Assembly: GCA_016200765.1 (NCBI GenBank)
Contig: JACQEC010000013.1
Span: 1-16,133 of the forward strand
Length of the DNA stretch: 16,133 bases
Direction of reading: 5' to 3'
Source: Chloroflexota bacterium
GTDB lineage: Bacteria > Chloroflexota > Anaerolineae > JACRMK01
Position 1 is the stretch's first letter. Each line of letters starts with the position of its first letter. A model generated the notes under the pieces. It saw only the letters and a program-made list of their open reading frames with translations. It was not told the DNA's origin and made no database searches. Both the position numbers and the translations under genes were made by a program. Shown piece by piece: positions 6,002 through 13,436 of the stretch.

Positions 6002-7458
6002 CGGGCGCGCGCGCGCCGCCGTTCGAGCGCCCCATAGCCGGCGAGCGGCGCAAGCCACATCAGCACGGCCACCCCATTCAACACCAGCACATTAGCCGTA
6101 TTCAAAAACTCCGGATACCAGAACCACACGAAGTCGAACAGCAGGTACAAACTCAGCGCGCTCGCCGACCAGATGATCGCCCATCGCGCCCGCGCGGGAC
6201 CGGCTAAGGGCATCAGCGCCACGACCCAGATCACGTACCACGGCTGGAACCACAAAGTCGCGGTCAACAGCAAGAGCGTGAACAGGTCGAAGAGTTGTTG
6301 CCCCAATCTCGCTTCGGCGGCAGGTACGCCCGTTCGCGCCGCCGCTCTCAGCCGGTAGAGGGCGATGACGACAAAGAGAACGCTGAACGACGCGCGTGCC
6401 CACGCTTCGGCGGCTTCGGTGCCCCACACCGCTTCGAGGCCGAGTTTGGTCACTGCGGCGAGCGACGCGGTAAAGCGATTGTCCTGAATGGCGAGCGCGT
6501 CAAACGTCGCCGGGCCCGCCCACAGCGGGGCGTAGAGCGCGGCGGCTATCAACACGCAGAGCGCCGCGCCAGTCATCAGATACTGCCGGCGCGCGCGCCC
6601 CGCCGGCAGGCGCCTCAAACCGGCAAGCCCGATGACCGGCAAAGCAATCAGGGCGGTGACCTTGACCAGCGCGGCCAGCGTACACGCCGCCAACGCCGCG
6701 CGCGCGTGCTGGCGCGCATAGAGCCACAGCGCCAGCACGATCAGCATCGTCATAACCAGATCGTTGTGGCCGTTGACCACGCCTTCAAAGAGCAGTAACG
6801 GGTTCCACGCGAACAGCAATACGCCGCCGAGCGCCTGCTCTCTTTCGCCCTCCTGCAACATATCGTGGATCAACAGCGCGCAGAGCGGGATGCACACTGC
6901 GGCCAACAACTTGAACGCCAGCAGGTTCCTCAGCCAATCGTCACCGGCTAGGCGATAGAGGGTAACGGAGAGGTCGGCCCACAGGGGGCCATAAGGCGAG
7001 CCGCTCCAGACCCAGGTGACATACGGATACCACGGGTCGCCGCTGACCTGCATCGGCGCAACCGTCAACGGGTTGTAGTCATACAATCCCCACAGCCGGC
7101 CGCGGAAAACGTAATCGTAAACATCGGTAGCGCCGACCGGATAGACCCACAGCAGGATCGCGGCGAAGCCCAGCGCCGGCACGATGACCCACCGGACTCC
7201 GCGCGCACTGCCGATGCGCCGCGCCGCGCGATAGCCCGCCAGATAGAGCCAGAAGATAAGAGCGTAGCCGCCGGCCAGAACCAACGCGGCCAGTCCGTCA
7301 TGGCGCGCCAGTTGGCCGAGGTCCAACTGCGGCCCGAGGTAGAGCGACCAAAGGGGATAAGGCCAGAGCAGAACGACAAGATAGACGAGCGCGCTGAACG
7401 CCGCGGCCAGCGACAATTGCGCCGTCGGGGTCAGGCGCAGACTACTCTTTAGCGTCAT
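5998..7458 (-). CDS. Multi-pass GT-C type glycosyltransferase (GT87/MptB-like, polyprenyl-phosphate-sugar dependent)
   Basis: A 486-residue integral membrane protein with about ten to twelve hydrophobic segments. The loop after the second or third segment carries TDVYDYVFRGRLWGLYDYNP (about 111-130), with the acidic D112/D115 expected of GT-C enzymes that use a lipid-linked sugar donor. A second conserved-looking patch, EGVVNGHNDLVMTML, resembles GT87/DUF2029 and mycobacterial alpha-1,6-mannosyltransferases. The likely role is adding mannose or another hexose to a lipid or cell-envelope glycan on the outer face of the membrane; donor and acceptor are inference. ATG 7458 overlaps the upstream hydrolase gene by 17 bp, so translation is probably coupled. 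The C-terminus is very basic (ERRRARAR). The stop shares the palindrome CTAG with the convergent esterase stop. Confidence 0.75.
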   Translation of the reverse strand: MTLKSSLRLTPTAQLSLAAAFSALVYLVVLLWPYPLWSLYLGPQLDLGQLARHDGLAALVLAGGYALIFWLYLAGYRAARRIGSARGVRWVIVPALGFAAILLWVYPVGATDVYDYVFRGRLWGLYDYNPLTVAPMQVSGDPWYPYVTWVWSGSPYGPLWADLSVTLYRLAGDDWLRNLLAFKLLAAVCIPLCALLIHDMLQEGEREQALGGVLLFAWNPLLLFEGVVNGHNDLVMTMLIVLALWLYARQHARAALAACTLAALVKVTALIALPVIGLAGLRRLPAGRARRQYLMTGAALCVLIAAALYAPLWAGPATFDALAIQDNRFTASLAAVTKLGLEAVWGTEAAEAWARASFSVLFVVIALYRLRAAARTGVPAAEARLGQQLFDLFTLLLLTATLWFQPWYVIWVVALMPLAGPARARWAIIWSASALSLYLLFDFVWFWYPEFLNTANVLVLNGVAVLMWLAPLAGYGALERRRARAR

Positions 7459-8542
7459 CCCATTTCATCACCAGCGGCTCATCATCGCGCACAGCCATTC
7501 CACAGATGATGCTGTTGGGATAGACGCCAATCCCGTTGCTGATGGACAAAATCCAGCCGTCCTGCTCGGTGCGGATAGCGCCGTCGCCAACGGGCCTCCC
7601 GTAGATGTCGGTAAGCGCGGCAATCACGTCGCCCGCCCGCACAAAATCGCCCGGGCGCACGCGCGGGCGCGCAATTCCGGCGGCGGGCGAGCGCGGGTGG
7701 CTCTCGCGGCGCACCGGGTAGTCGCTGTCAAACTGCGGCGTTCGCACCTCGCGCAGGGGCTCATCCAACATCCCGACCGTGACGAGGCAGTTGTGCAGAC
7801 CGTTGACCGCAGCCTGCACGACCTCCGGCACGATAATCTGTGGCGCGGCTAACTCGGCGGTGAGCGCTGGGATGCGCGCGAGGTTCAGCGCCGCGCCGCT
7901 GGTTGAGCGGTGCAGTTTCATTTGCAGGTAGCGCTTGCGCTTGAACTCAAACGTCACCGGCAGGCCGAGCGCCTGCGCTAGCTCGCCGGTGCGCCGCTGT
8001 AAGTCTTCCGCCGCCGCGCGCTCCTCATCCGCCTCGTAAAACACCTTGTCGCGGATGGTGAACGGGATGGATTGGATGGAGGCGTTGTGCAGGTCAATCA
8101 GGTAGTCCGCCGAAGTTTTGATCTCCTCGAACAGGCGCGCCCAGACCTGTTCTTGCATGGATGGGAACGACGGCTCGTCGTCGGGCTTGCCGCTTTTGGG
8201 GCGGTCGGGGAAGAGGCGGTTAGGGTCTTGCGGGTCGAAGTAGGGCTGGCGCTCGCGGATGCGAAACCCCGCCGGGTTGAGCGAGGGGATACAGACCAGC
8301 GTGCCGCGCAGACGCTTCGCCAGTTCTGCGCTCACGAGGTCGTGGATGACGGCGATGCCGGTCAACTCCGGGCCGTGGATGTTGGCGGTCAGCCAGAAGG
8401 TTGGGCCGTCGCTCGCGCCTTGAGCGATGATGACGGGCAGTTCTTCGGGCGTGCCGGTCGGGTGGTCGAAGGCGTGCCAGCGGCCGTAGGTCAATTGGCC
8501 GGGCGCGGCGTGCGCACTGCCAAGCGCAATATCTTTGGGCAT
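7442..8542 (-). CDS. Succinylglutamate desuccinylase/aspartoacylase-family zinc hydrolase
   Basis: A 366-residue cytoplasmic M14-like deacylase. Zinc ligands are visible as NIHGPE (His56, Glu59) and DLHN (His152); the substrate-binding signature NPAGFRIRERQPYF...DPNRLFP (89-112) is typical of the AstE/AspA group, and a candidate catalytic Glu is in LTAELA (Glu230). The C-terminal region, from about residue 285, has the barrel-like pattern SPAAG...V-RPGDFVRAGDVIAALTDIYG common in this family. The start ATG 8540-8542 has an AGGGAG site (8551-8556 in plus coordinates) at 8-nt spacing. Family members deacylate N-acyl amino acids or similar small amides; the exact substrate is unknown. It is the first gene of a minus-strand operon with the glycosyltransferase, a pairing that gives no obvious pathway. 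Confidence 0.8.
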   Translation of the reverse strand: MPKDIALGSAHAAPGQLTYGRWHAFDHPTGTPEELPVIIAQGASDGPTFWLTANIHGPELTGIAVIHDLVSAELAKRLRGTLVCIPSLNPAGFRIRERQPYFDPQDPNRLFPDRPKSGKPDDEPSFPSMQEQVWARLFEEIKTSADYLIDLHNASIQSIPFTIRDKVFYEADEERAAAEDLQRRTGELAQALGLPVTFEFKRKRYLQMKLHRSTSGAALNLARIPALTAELAAPQIIVPEVVQAAVNGLHNCLVTVGMLDEPLREVRTPQFDSDYPVRRESHPRSPAAGIARPRVRPGDFVRAGDVIAALTDIYGRPVGDGAIRTEQDGWILSISNGIGVYPNSIICGMAVRDDEPLVMKWDDAKE

Positions 8543-8578
8543 GACTGAATCTCCCTGTGGGACGATGACGTGAGCGCG

Positions 8579-8607
8579 ATTCTACCAAGATTCATCGCCC
8601 GGCGCAA
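8579..8607 (-). promoter_or_regulatory. Probable promoter of the minus-strand operon
   Basis: On the minus strand TTGCGC (8607-8602) is followed after 17 bp by TAGAAT (8584-8579), 5 of 6 matches to a -10 box. This leaves a leader of about 30 nt before the ATG at 8542, with AGGGAG in it. The -35 matches only in TTG, so confidence is moderate. Confidence 0.45.
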
Positions 8608-8613
8608 AGCCGT

Positions 8614-8642
8614 TTGAGTTTTGCCGGACACTTTGTTAGAAT
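8614..8642 (+). promoter_or_regulatory. Probable promoter of the etf operon
   Basis: TTGAGT (8614-8619, 4 of 6 matches) is followed by a 17-bp spacer and TAGAAT (8637-8642, 5 of 6). Transcription would start near 8649, giving a leader of about 44 nt before TTG 8693. It is divergent from the minus-strand promoter at 8579-8607, with the two -35 boxes only 6 bp apart. Confidence 0.5.
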
Positions 8643-8692
8643 GGCCGTGGCGGCATTGCGCCGCCGATCCATTCTGCGTATGAGGTGAAGGT

Positions 8693-10543
8693 TTGCGACT
8701 GATCGTTTGTCTCAAGCAAGTTCCATCGCTCGAACAGATGAAGTTCGACGACGAAACCAAACGCCTGATCCGCGACGGCGTGTCCAACAGCATCAACACC
8801 TTTGACCGTCGCGCGATCACGGAAGCCATCAGACTCAAAGAACAGTTTGGCGGCGAGGTCGTGGCTGTAACCATGGGCCCGCCCCAAGCCGCCGACGCGC
8901 TGAAAGAGGCGCTGATGATGGGCTGTGACCGGGCGGTGCATCTGCTGGGCCGCGAGTTCGCCGGCGCGGACACGCTCGCCACCGCGCGGACGCTGGCGAT
9001 GGCCTGCCGGAAAATTGGCTTCGATCTCATCTTCTGCGGCAAAACCTCCACCGATGCTGAAACGGCGCAGGTGCCGCCGATGCTTGCCGAGTTCCTCAGC
9101 GTGCCGCAAGTGACCGGCGTGACCGAGTTGCAATGTTCAGAAGACCGCGCGACCTTCCGCGCCCTGCGCGAGGTGGACGATGGCTTCGAGTGGGTCGAGT
9201 GCCCCCTGCCCGCCGTCCTTAGCGCCGCCGAGCGGCTGAATAAGCCGATTCGGGTCGGGCCTGCCGATGCCGCGAAAGCCGATGGCAAGCCGTTTGAGGT
9301 GTGGACGCCGCAGGCGATGCACGATGAGATGTCGCTCTTTGGCTTGCCGGGCTCGCCCACCTGGGTCGAGCGCATCTACAGCATTGAGCCGGTCCGCAAG
9401 CGCATCATGCTCGACAGCACCGACCTGCCGCGCGCGGTGCGGCAGTTGACCGCGTACCTGCGCGACGAAGGCTGGGGCACCGGCGCATGGAAATCTCATC
9501 CCCATGTGCCCATTTCACTGCGAGGCCGCCGCGCCCCCGCTGACGGCGCAAAGGCGATCTGGGTTGTCGCCGAAACGGCCGGCGCGGGCTTGCGCGATGT
9601 GACGTTGGAAATGCTCGGCGAGGGCATCCGCCTGACCAATCAGATCGAGGGCGAACTGGCGGCGGTCTTGATCGGCCATCAGAGCGAGGCGCACGTCCAG
9701 ATGCTGGCGGCTTATGGCGCGGATAGGCTTTATGTGGCCGACGCGCCCGTGCTGGAAGCGTACACGACCGACCCTTATGCCGACGTGTTAGCCCGCGCCA
9801 TCCAACAGCACCGGCCGTTTGCCGTGCTGCTGCCCTCGACTGCCAACGGGCGCGACCTCGCGCCGCGGGTGGCCGCGCGGCTGGGCATCGGGCTGACCGG
9901 CGACGCGATTGGCCTGGAGATTGACGCGCAGGGGCGCTTGGTGATGCTGAAGCCGGCCTTCGGCGGCAACATCATCGCGCCCATCCTCTCAAAGACCCTG
10001 CCGGCGATGGCGACCTTGCGCCCCGGCATGTTGCACCGGGCACAGCCCGACTTCTCGCGCCGCGCGGCTGTGGTGCGTCTGCCAACCGAGAACCTCAACA
10101 CGCGCACCCGCGTTGCCGAGCGGATCGCCAGCGTACCGGACGGTCTGCTGATGGACGACGCCGAGATCATCGTCGGCGTGGGCGTCGGCATCGGCGGACC
10201 TGAAAACCTGCCGGTGGTGAAAGCCTTTGCCGATCAGATCAACGCCTCGCTCTCGGCCTCGCGCAAAGTCGTTGACTCCGGATGGATGCCGCGGCAGTTT
10301 CAGGTCGGCTTGACGGGCCGCGCCATCGCGCCGCGCGTCTATTTCGCGCTGGGCACCAGCGGCCAGTTCAATCATACGGTCGGCATCCAGCGCGCGGGCA
10401 TCATCGTCGCCATCAACAACAACCCCGACGCGCCCATCTTCAAACACGCCGATTACGGCATCGTCGCCGGATGGCGCGAGTTTATCGAAGCGGCCGGCCC
10501 AATCATGAACCCCTCAACGGCTAACGGGGACTTTCAGTCATAG
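8693..10543 (+). CDS. Fused electron transfer flavoprotein, EtfB-EtfA in one chain
   Basis: A 616-residue fusion. Residues 1-255 are EtfB: N-terminus RLIVCLKQVPS, and DAETAQV (121-127), the counterpart of the nucleotide-binding DGDTAQV of EtfB. Residues about 286-606 are EtfA: the C-terminal FAD-binding part reads GLTGRAIAPRVYFALGTSG, then FNHTVGIQ and IVAINNNPDAPIFKHADYGIV. The family's usual SGA-I-QH appears as SGQFNH. Etf normally has two subunits; here a roughly 30-residue linker joins them. The start is TTG 8693, preceded by GAGGTG (8682-8687) with 5-nt spacing. It passes electrons from flavin dehydrogenases to Etf-quinone oxidoreductase, or bifurcates them; the sequence alone does not tell which. 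An aldehyde dehydrogenase gene follows after 8 nt and must be co-transcribed. I leave the symbol empty because of the fusion. Confidence 0.9.
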   Translation: MRLIVCLKQVPSLEQMKFDDETKRLIRDGVSNSINTFDRRAITEAIRLKEQFGGEVVAVTMGPPQAADALKEALMMGCDRAVHLLGREFAGADTLATARTLAMACRKIGFDLIFCGKTSTDAETAQVPPMLAEFLSVPQVTGVTELQCSEDRATFRALREVDDGFEWVECPLPAVLSAAERLNKPIRVGPADAAKADGKPFEVWTPQAMHDEMSLFGLPGSPTWVERIYSIEPVRKRIMLDSTDLPRAVRQLTAYLRDEGWGTGAWKSHPHVPISLRGRRAPADGAKAIWVVAETAGAGLRDVTLEMLGEGIRLTNQIEGELAAVLIGHQSEAHVQMLAAYGADRLYVADAPVLEAYTTDPYADVLARAIQQHRPFAVLLPSTANGRDLAPRVAARLGIGLTGDAIGLEIDAQGRLVMLKPAFGGNIIAPILSKTLPAMATLRPGMLHRAQPDFSRRAAVVRLPTENLNTRTRVAERIASVPDGLLMDDAEIIVGVGVGIGGPENLPVVKAFADQINASLSASRKVVDSGWMPRQFQVGLTGRAIAPRVYFALGTSGQFNHTVGIQRAGIIVAINNNPDAPIFKHADYGIVAGWREFIEAAGPIMNPSTANGDFQS

Positions 10544-10551
10544 GAGAAGGC

Positions 10552-12108
10552 ATGGACAAAATCACCTACGCATCGCTGGCTTCGCTGGGCGATGAGTTTC
10601 ATCAGACGTTCGACGCCGCCATCGGCCACGTGCAAGAGGCCCTCGGCGAGACACACCCGCTGTATATCGGCGGCAAGGCCAAACGCGCCTCGGGCGGCGC
10701 CTTCGCCGACACGAACCCCGCCGACACGCGCATCACGCTGGGCAAGTTTCAGAAAGGCAGTCGCGCCGACGCGCAGAAGGCTATCGCCGCCGCCCGCGCC
10801 GCCTACCCCGCCTGGCAGGACATGGGCTGGCAAGAGCGCGTTGCGCTTTTGCGCAAGGCCGCCGCGCTGATGATGGAGCGGCAGTACGAGTACGCCGCGT
10901 TGATGAGCATGGAGGTCGGCAAGAACCGCTTTGAGTCTATCGCCGAAGTCTCCGAGACGGTTGACCTGATCCTGTATTACTGCCAGCAGATGGAAGAGCA
11001 TCTCGGCTATGAGATGCCGCTGGGCGGCGCGGGCCGCGAATACACCAAAAGCGTGCTGAAGCCCTACGGCGTGTGGGCGGTTGTCTCGCCGTTCAACTTC
11101 CCCATGGCGTTGAGCACCGGCATGTCGGTCGGCGCGCTGGTCGCGGGTAACACGGTGGTCTTCAAGCCCGCCAGCGACACGCCCTTCACCGGCCTGCGCA
11201 TCTATGAGATGATGCGCGACGCGGGCGTGCCCGACGGCGTCTTCAACTACATTACCGGGCCGGGCGGCACCGTCGGCGAGGAGTTGATTGACAACCCCGG
11301 CGTGGACGGCTTCATCTTCACCGGCTCCAAAGCCGTCGGCATGAACATCCTGCGCCGCTTCGCCAAGCACTACCCCAAGCCGTGCATCGCCGAGATGGGC
11401 GGCAAGAACCCCGCGATTGTGATGCCCTCCGCCGATCTGGAAGACGCCGCCGAGGGCGTCCTGCGCTCGGCCTTCGGCATGGGCGGGCAGAAGTGCTCGG
11501 CCTGCTCGCGCCTCTACGTGCATAAAGATGTGCGCCAAGCGTTCCTCGACCTGCTCGTCGAGAAGACCCGCCAGCGCGTGATCGGCAACCCGCTGAACCG
11601 CGACACCTTCCTCGGCCCGCTGATCAACGCAAACGCCGTGAAGACCTACGCGCGCGCGGTGCGGCTGGGCAAGCAAGATGGGCGCGTGCTGTACGGCGGG
11701 CGCACTTTGCGCGGCGGCGAGTTCGCCAACGGCTTCTTTGTCGAACCGGCTATCGTTGACCGCCTGCCCAAAGGCTCGCGCATGTTTCAGGAGGAGTTCT
11801 TCGTGCCGGTGCTTTCCGTGGCCGAGGTCAAATCGCTCGACGAGGCGCTGGCGCAGGCGAACCACGGCGAGTACGGCCTGACCGCCGGCATCTTCTCGCA
11901 GGACGACGGCGAACTGCGCCAGTTCTTCAATACTATCGAAGCGGGCGTGACCTACAGCAACCGCCGCGGCGGCGCGACGACCGGCGCATGGCCGGGCGTG
12001 CAGTCGTTTGGCGGCTGGAAAGGCTCTGGCTCCAGCGGCAAGAGCGGACTGGGCCCTCATTACGTCGCCCAATTCATGCGCGAGCAGAGCCAGACGCGGA
12101 TTGAATGA
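10552..12108 (+). CDS. NAD(P)-dependent aldehyde dehydrogenase, P5C-dehydrogenase (RocA/PruA)-like
   Basis: A 518-residue ALDH-superfamily enzyme. Asn182 sits in VSPFNFPM, the general base Glu281 in AEMGGKNPAIV, the nucleophile Cys315 in GQKCSACSR, and the NAD-fold motif FTGSKAVG lies upstream of the Glu. SETVDLILYYCQQME, the NTVVFKPA loop and the tail GVQSFGGWKGSGSSGKSG resemble 1-pyrroline-5-carboxylate dehydrogenases (bacterial RocA, the PutA C-terminal half). Length is in the usual range for that clade. A strong AGGAGAAGG ribosome-binding site lies in the 8-nt gap after etf. No proline dehydrogenase is in the window, so proline breakdown is not supported by context; with Etf and a nearby GMC alcohol oxidase it may instead oxidise an aldehyde from alcohol oxidation. 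The enzyme class is certain, the substrate open. Confidence 0.88.
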   Translation: MDKITYASLASLGDEFHQTFDAAIGHVQEALGETHPLYIGGKAKRASGGAFADTNPADTRITLGKFQKGSRADAQKAIAAARAAYPAWQDMGWQERVALLRKAAALMMERQYEYAALMSMEVGKNRFESIAEVSETVDLILYYCQQMEEHLGYEMPLGGAGREYTKSVLKPYGVWAVVSPFNFPMALSTGMSVGALVAGNTVVFKPASDTPFTGLRIYEMMRDAGVPDGVFNYITGPGGTVGEELIDNPGVDGFIFTGSKAVGMNILRRFAKHYPKPCIAEMGGKNPAIVMPSADLEDAAEGVLRSAFGMGGQKCSACSRLYVHKDVRQAFLDLLVEKTRQRVIGNPLNRDTFLGPLINANAVKTYARAVRLGKQDGRVLYGGRTLRGGEFANGFFVEPAIVDRLPKGSRMFQEEFFVPVLSVAEVKSLDEALAQANHGEYGLTAGIFSQDDGELRQFFNTIEAGVTYSNRRGGATTGAWPGVQSFGGWKGSGSSGKSGLGPHYVAQFMREQSQTRIE

Positions 12109-12112
12109 ACCC

Positions 12113-12132
12113 CAGGTCAGGCGCCTGACCTG
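12113..12132. terminator. Perfect 20-bp palindrome after the aldehyde dehydrogenase gene
   Basis: CAGGTCAGGC at 12113-12122 is followed immediately by its exact reverse complement to 12132, four bases after the stop codon (12106-12108). As RNA this is a GC-rich hairpin. No T tract follows (ACCGCGCTC), so it may be a U-less terminator, an mRNA-stabilising 3' hairpin, a protein site or a dispersed intergenic repeat. It sits exactly at the edge of the lower-GC HEPN-PIN insert. Confidence 0.4.
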
Positions 12133-12215
12133 ACCGCGCTCACGATTGAGAACACGACGAGCGGCGGGTGCTCGGATAGGCGAGGGGCTTGTGCAGAGAT
12201 GACGTAGGAGGTCCT

Positions 12216-13019
12216 ATGCAAGACGGCGATGACATTCGCGATTTTGTCGAGCGGTTGCAACGGGTTCATGACGACAATAGTCGGCCAGATCACTTCGCCC
12301 GTTATCGTGATAGCGGACGAGAAAAGTCAACGATGTATGTAACCGCTTTTGTTTACGAGTTCTTTCTTTATAACACCCTCTACGAGATCGACTGGCCGTT
12401 ATCCCTACAGGAAGAACAATTAAAATACCATGCGAATAAAGCGGAGAAAGAACAAGACGCCTTTGAGGATTTCTTGTGTAAGCAGTCAAGGGGCAGAGAC
12501 GACCTCATTGTTAGCGCTTTTGCTCTCCCGACGGAAATGCCTGTGCATGGGGATTGGACACAGATTAATCCTGATCGGCGTATCAAGCACCGCCAAGAAG
12601 GAAAGAAATTCTTCGATGACCTTCGCGAATTGCAGGCGACATTGCGCCGGCTGGAGAAGCATCCGACGGAAGCGTTGCATGATGAGGTCTTCAAGTATCT
12701 TAAAGAATGCCGGCGTTTTGTTTATAAGGTGCGCAACAACATCTTCCATGGCAGTAAAAATCTCGGCGAATTCGAGGATCCTGCTCAACACTGGCGCATT
12801 GAAGTGTATTACCGTCTCGTAAACAGCATTGTATCTCTCTTCTTCCACTTAGACGTCTACAAGCAGAAGCAAACTGGCGAGGAAGCAGCCGTTGCCCCGG
12901 CAGACAGCCATGACCTCGAACCGGAAACCGATAGCCGCTATCCCCTGCGCGGCAAACCCATCATCTATATTGATCCGTTTGCGGGCGTTGCGGAGAAAGA
13001 TTGGGAAGCGCCGCGATGA
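12216..13019 (+). CDS. Hypothetical protein with HEPN-like RNase motif
   Basis: A 267-residue protein of no family I can name with certainty. It is mostly helical and charged. Near its end lies FVYKVRNNIFHGSK (168-181), whose R173-N-N-I-F-H178 fits the Rx4H catalytic signature of HEPN RNases, and the form RN-x3-HG is common in HEPN proteins. A helix with VYYRLVNSIVSLFFHL follows, as in the HEPN four-helix bundle, and then a Pro/acid-rich tail (220-267). ATG 12216 is chosen for the AGGAGGT at 12206-12212; the in-frame GTG at 12189 has no such site. It overlaps the PIN gene by ATGA (13016-13019). GC content is visibly lower than in the flanking dehydrogenase genes, suggesting acquisition. It may be a toxin, an RNA-binding partner or an unusual neutraliser of the PIN RNase. 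The HEPN assignment rests on the motif and helix pattern only. Confidence 0.65.
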   Translation: MQDGDDIRDFVERLQRVHDDNSRPDHFARYRDSGREKSTMYVTAFVYEFFLYNTLYEIDWPLSLQEEQLKYHANKAEKEQDAFEDFLCKQSRGRDDLIVSAFALPTEMPVHGDWTQINPDRRIKHRQEGKKFFDDLRELQATLRRLEKHPTEALHDEVFKYLKECRRFVYKVRNNIFHGSKNLGEFEDPAQHWRIEVYYRLVNSIVSLFFHLDVYKQKQTGEEAAVAPADSHDLEPETDSRYPLRGKPIIYIDPFAGVAEKDWEAPR

Positions 13020-13408
13020 TTGTGTTGGATACACATATCTGGCTGTGGTGGGTGCACGGCGATGAGCGGCTCAACCAGCGCCAAGCAGAGGCCATTGCCG
13101 GCCATGAGGCCGAAGTCATTGGCGTCAGCGCTATCTCCTGTTGGGAGGTAGCAAAACTTGTCGAAAAAGGACGATTATCGTTGCCGCTTCCTGTTCAAGA
13201 ATGGCTGGCCGTGGCGCTGGGTTACCCCGGTGTGCGCTTGCTCGATCTGACTCCGGAGATCGCGGTGGCGTCAACGCAACTGCCGGGAGATTTCCACAGC
13301 GACCCTGCCGATCAGATTATCGTCGCAACGGCCCGAGTCAACGCCTGTCCGCTGATCACGTCTGACAGTCGAATTCTCGCGTACTCCCATGTCGAGACGA
13401 TCGTATAA
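13016..13408 (+). CDS. PIN-domain RNase (VapC-like toxin)
   Basis: A 130-residue complete PIN domain. The first strand reads MIVLDTHIWLWW with Asp5; then come Glu44 in AISCWEVAKL, Asp96/Asp99 in HSDPADQIIVATA and Asp117 in ITSDSRI, the full acidic metal-binding quartet of an Mg-dependent RNase. ATG 13016 is chosen because the PIN fold begins there; it overlaps the stop of the HEPN-motif gene in ATGA, indicating translational coupling. VapC-type toxins normally follow a small DNA-binding antitoxin (VapB, Phd or similar); none is present, and the upstream partner is a 267-residue HEPN-like protein. The likely activity is site-specific cleavage of tRNA, rRNA or mRNA when released from its partner. 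The domain is secure; toxin function and pairing are inference. Confidence 0.85.
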   Translation: MIVLDTHIWLWWVHGDERLNQRQAEAIAGHEAEVIGVSAISCWEVAKLVEKGRLSLPLPVQEWLAVALGYPGVRLLDLTPEIAVASTQLPGDFHSDPADQIIVATARVNACPLITSDSRILAYSHVETIV

Positions 13409-13436
13409 TATCACCGGAAGCTCGAATTAGAGAATC

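Noticed and set aside
10534..12072. A 512-codon open frame on the minus strand, fully antisense to the aldehyde dehydrogenase gene
   Set aside because: It is rich in Ala, Gly, His and Arg without any recognisable motif, as expected opposite a GC-rich gene whose plus-strand product has all catalytic residues.
10552..12108. Calling the aldehyde dehydrogenase a proline-catabolism gene (rocA/pruA)
   Set aside because: Sequence similarity to that clade is clear, but no proline dehydrogenase or related gene is in the window, so the symbol is withheld.
12146..12180. TTGAGA and GATAGG as a promoter for the HEPN-PIN pair
   Set aside because: The spacer would be 23 bp; no acceptable -10 box lies at 16-18 bp.
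12109..12215. Search for a small antitoxin gene (VapB/Phd type) before the HEPN-PIN pair
   Set aside because: The 107-bp gap has no open frame with a plausible start and ribosome-binding site other than that of the HEPN-motif gene.
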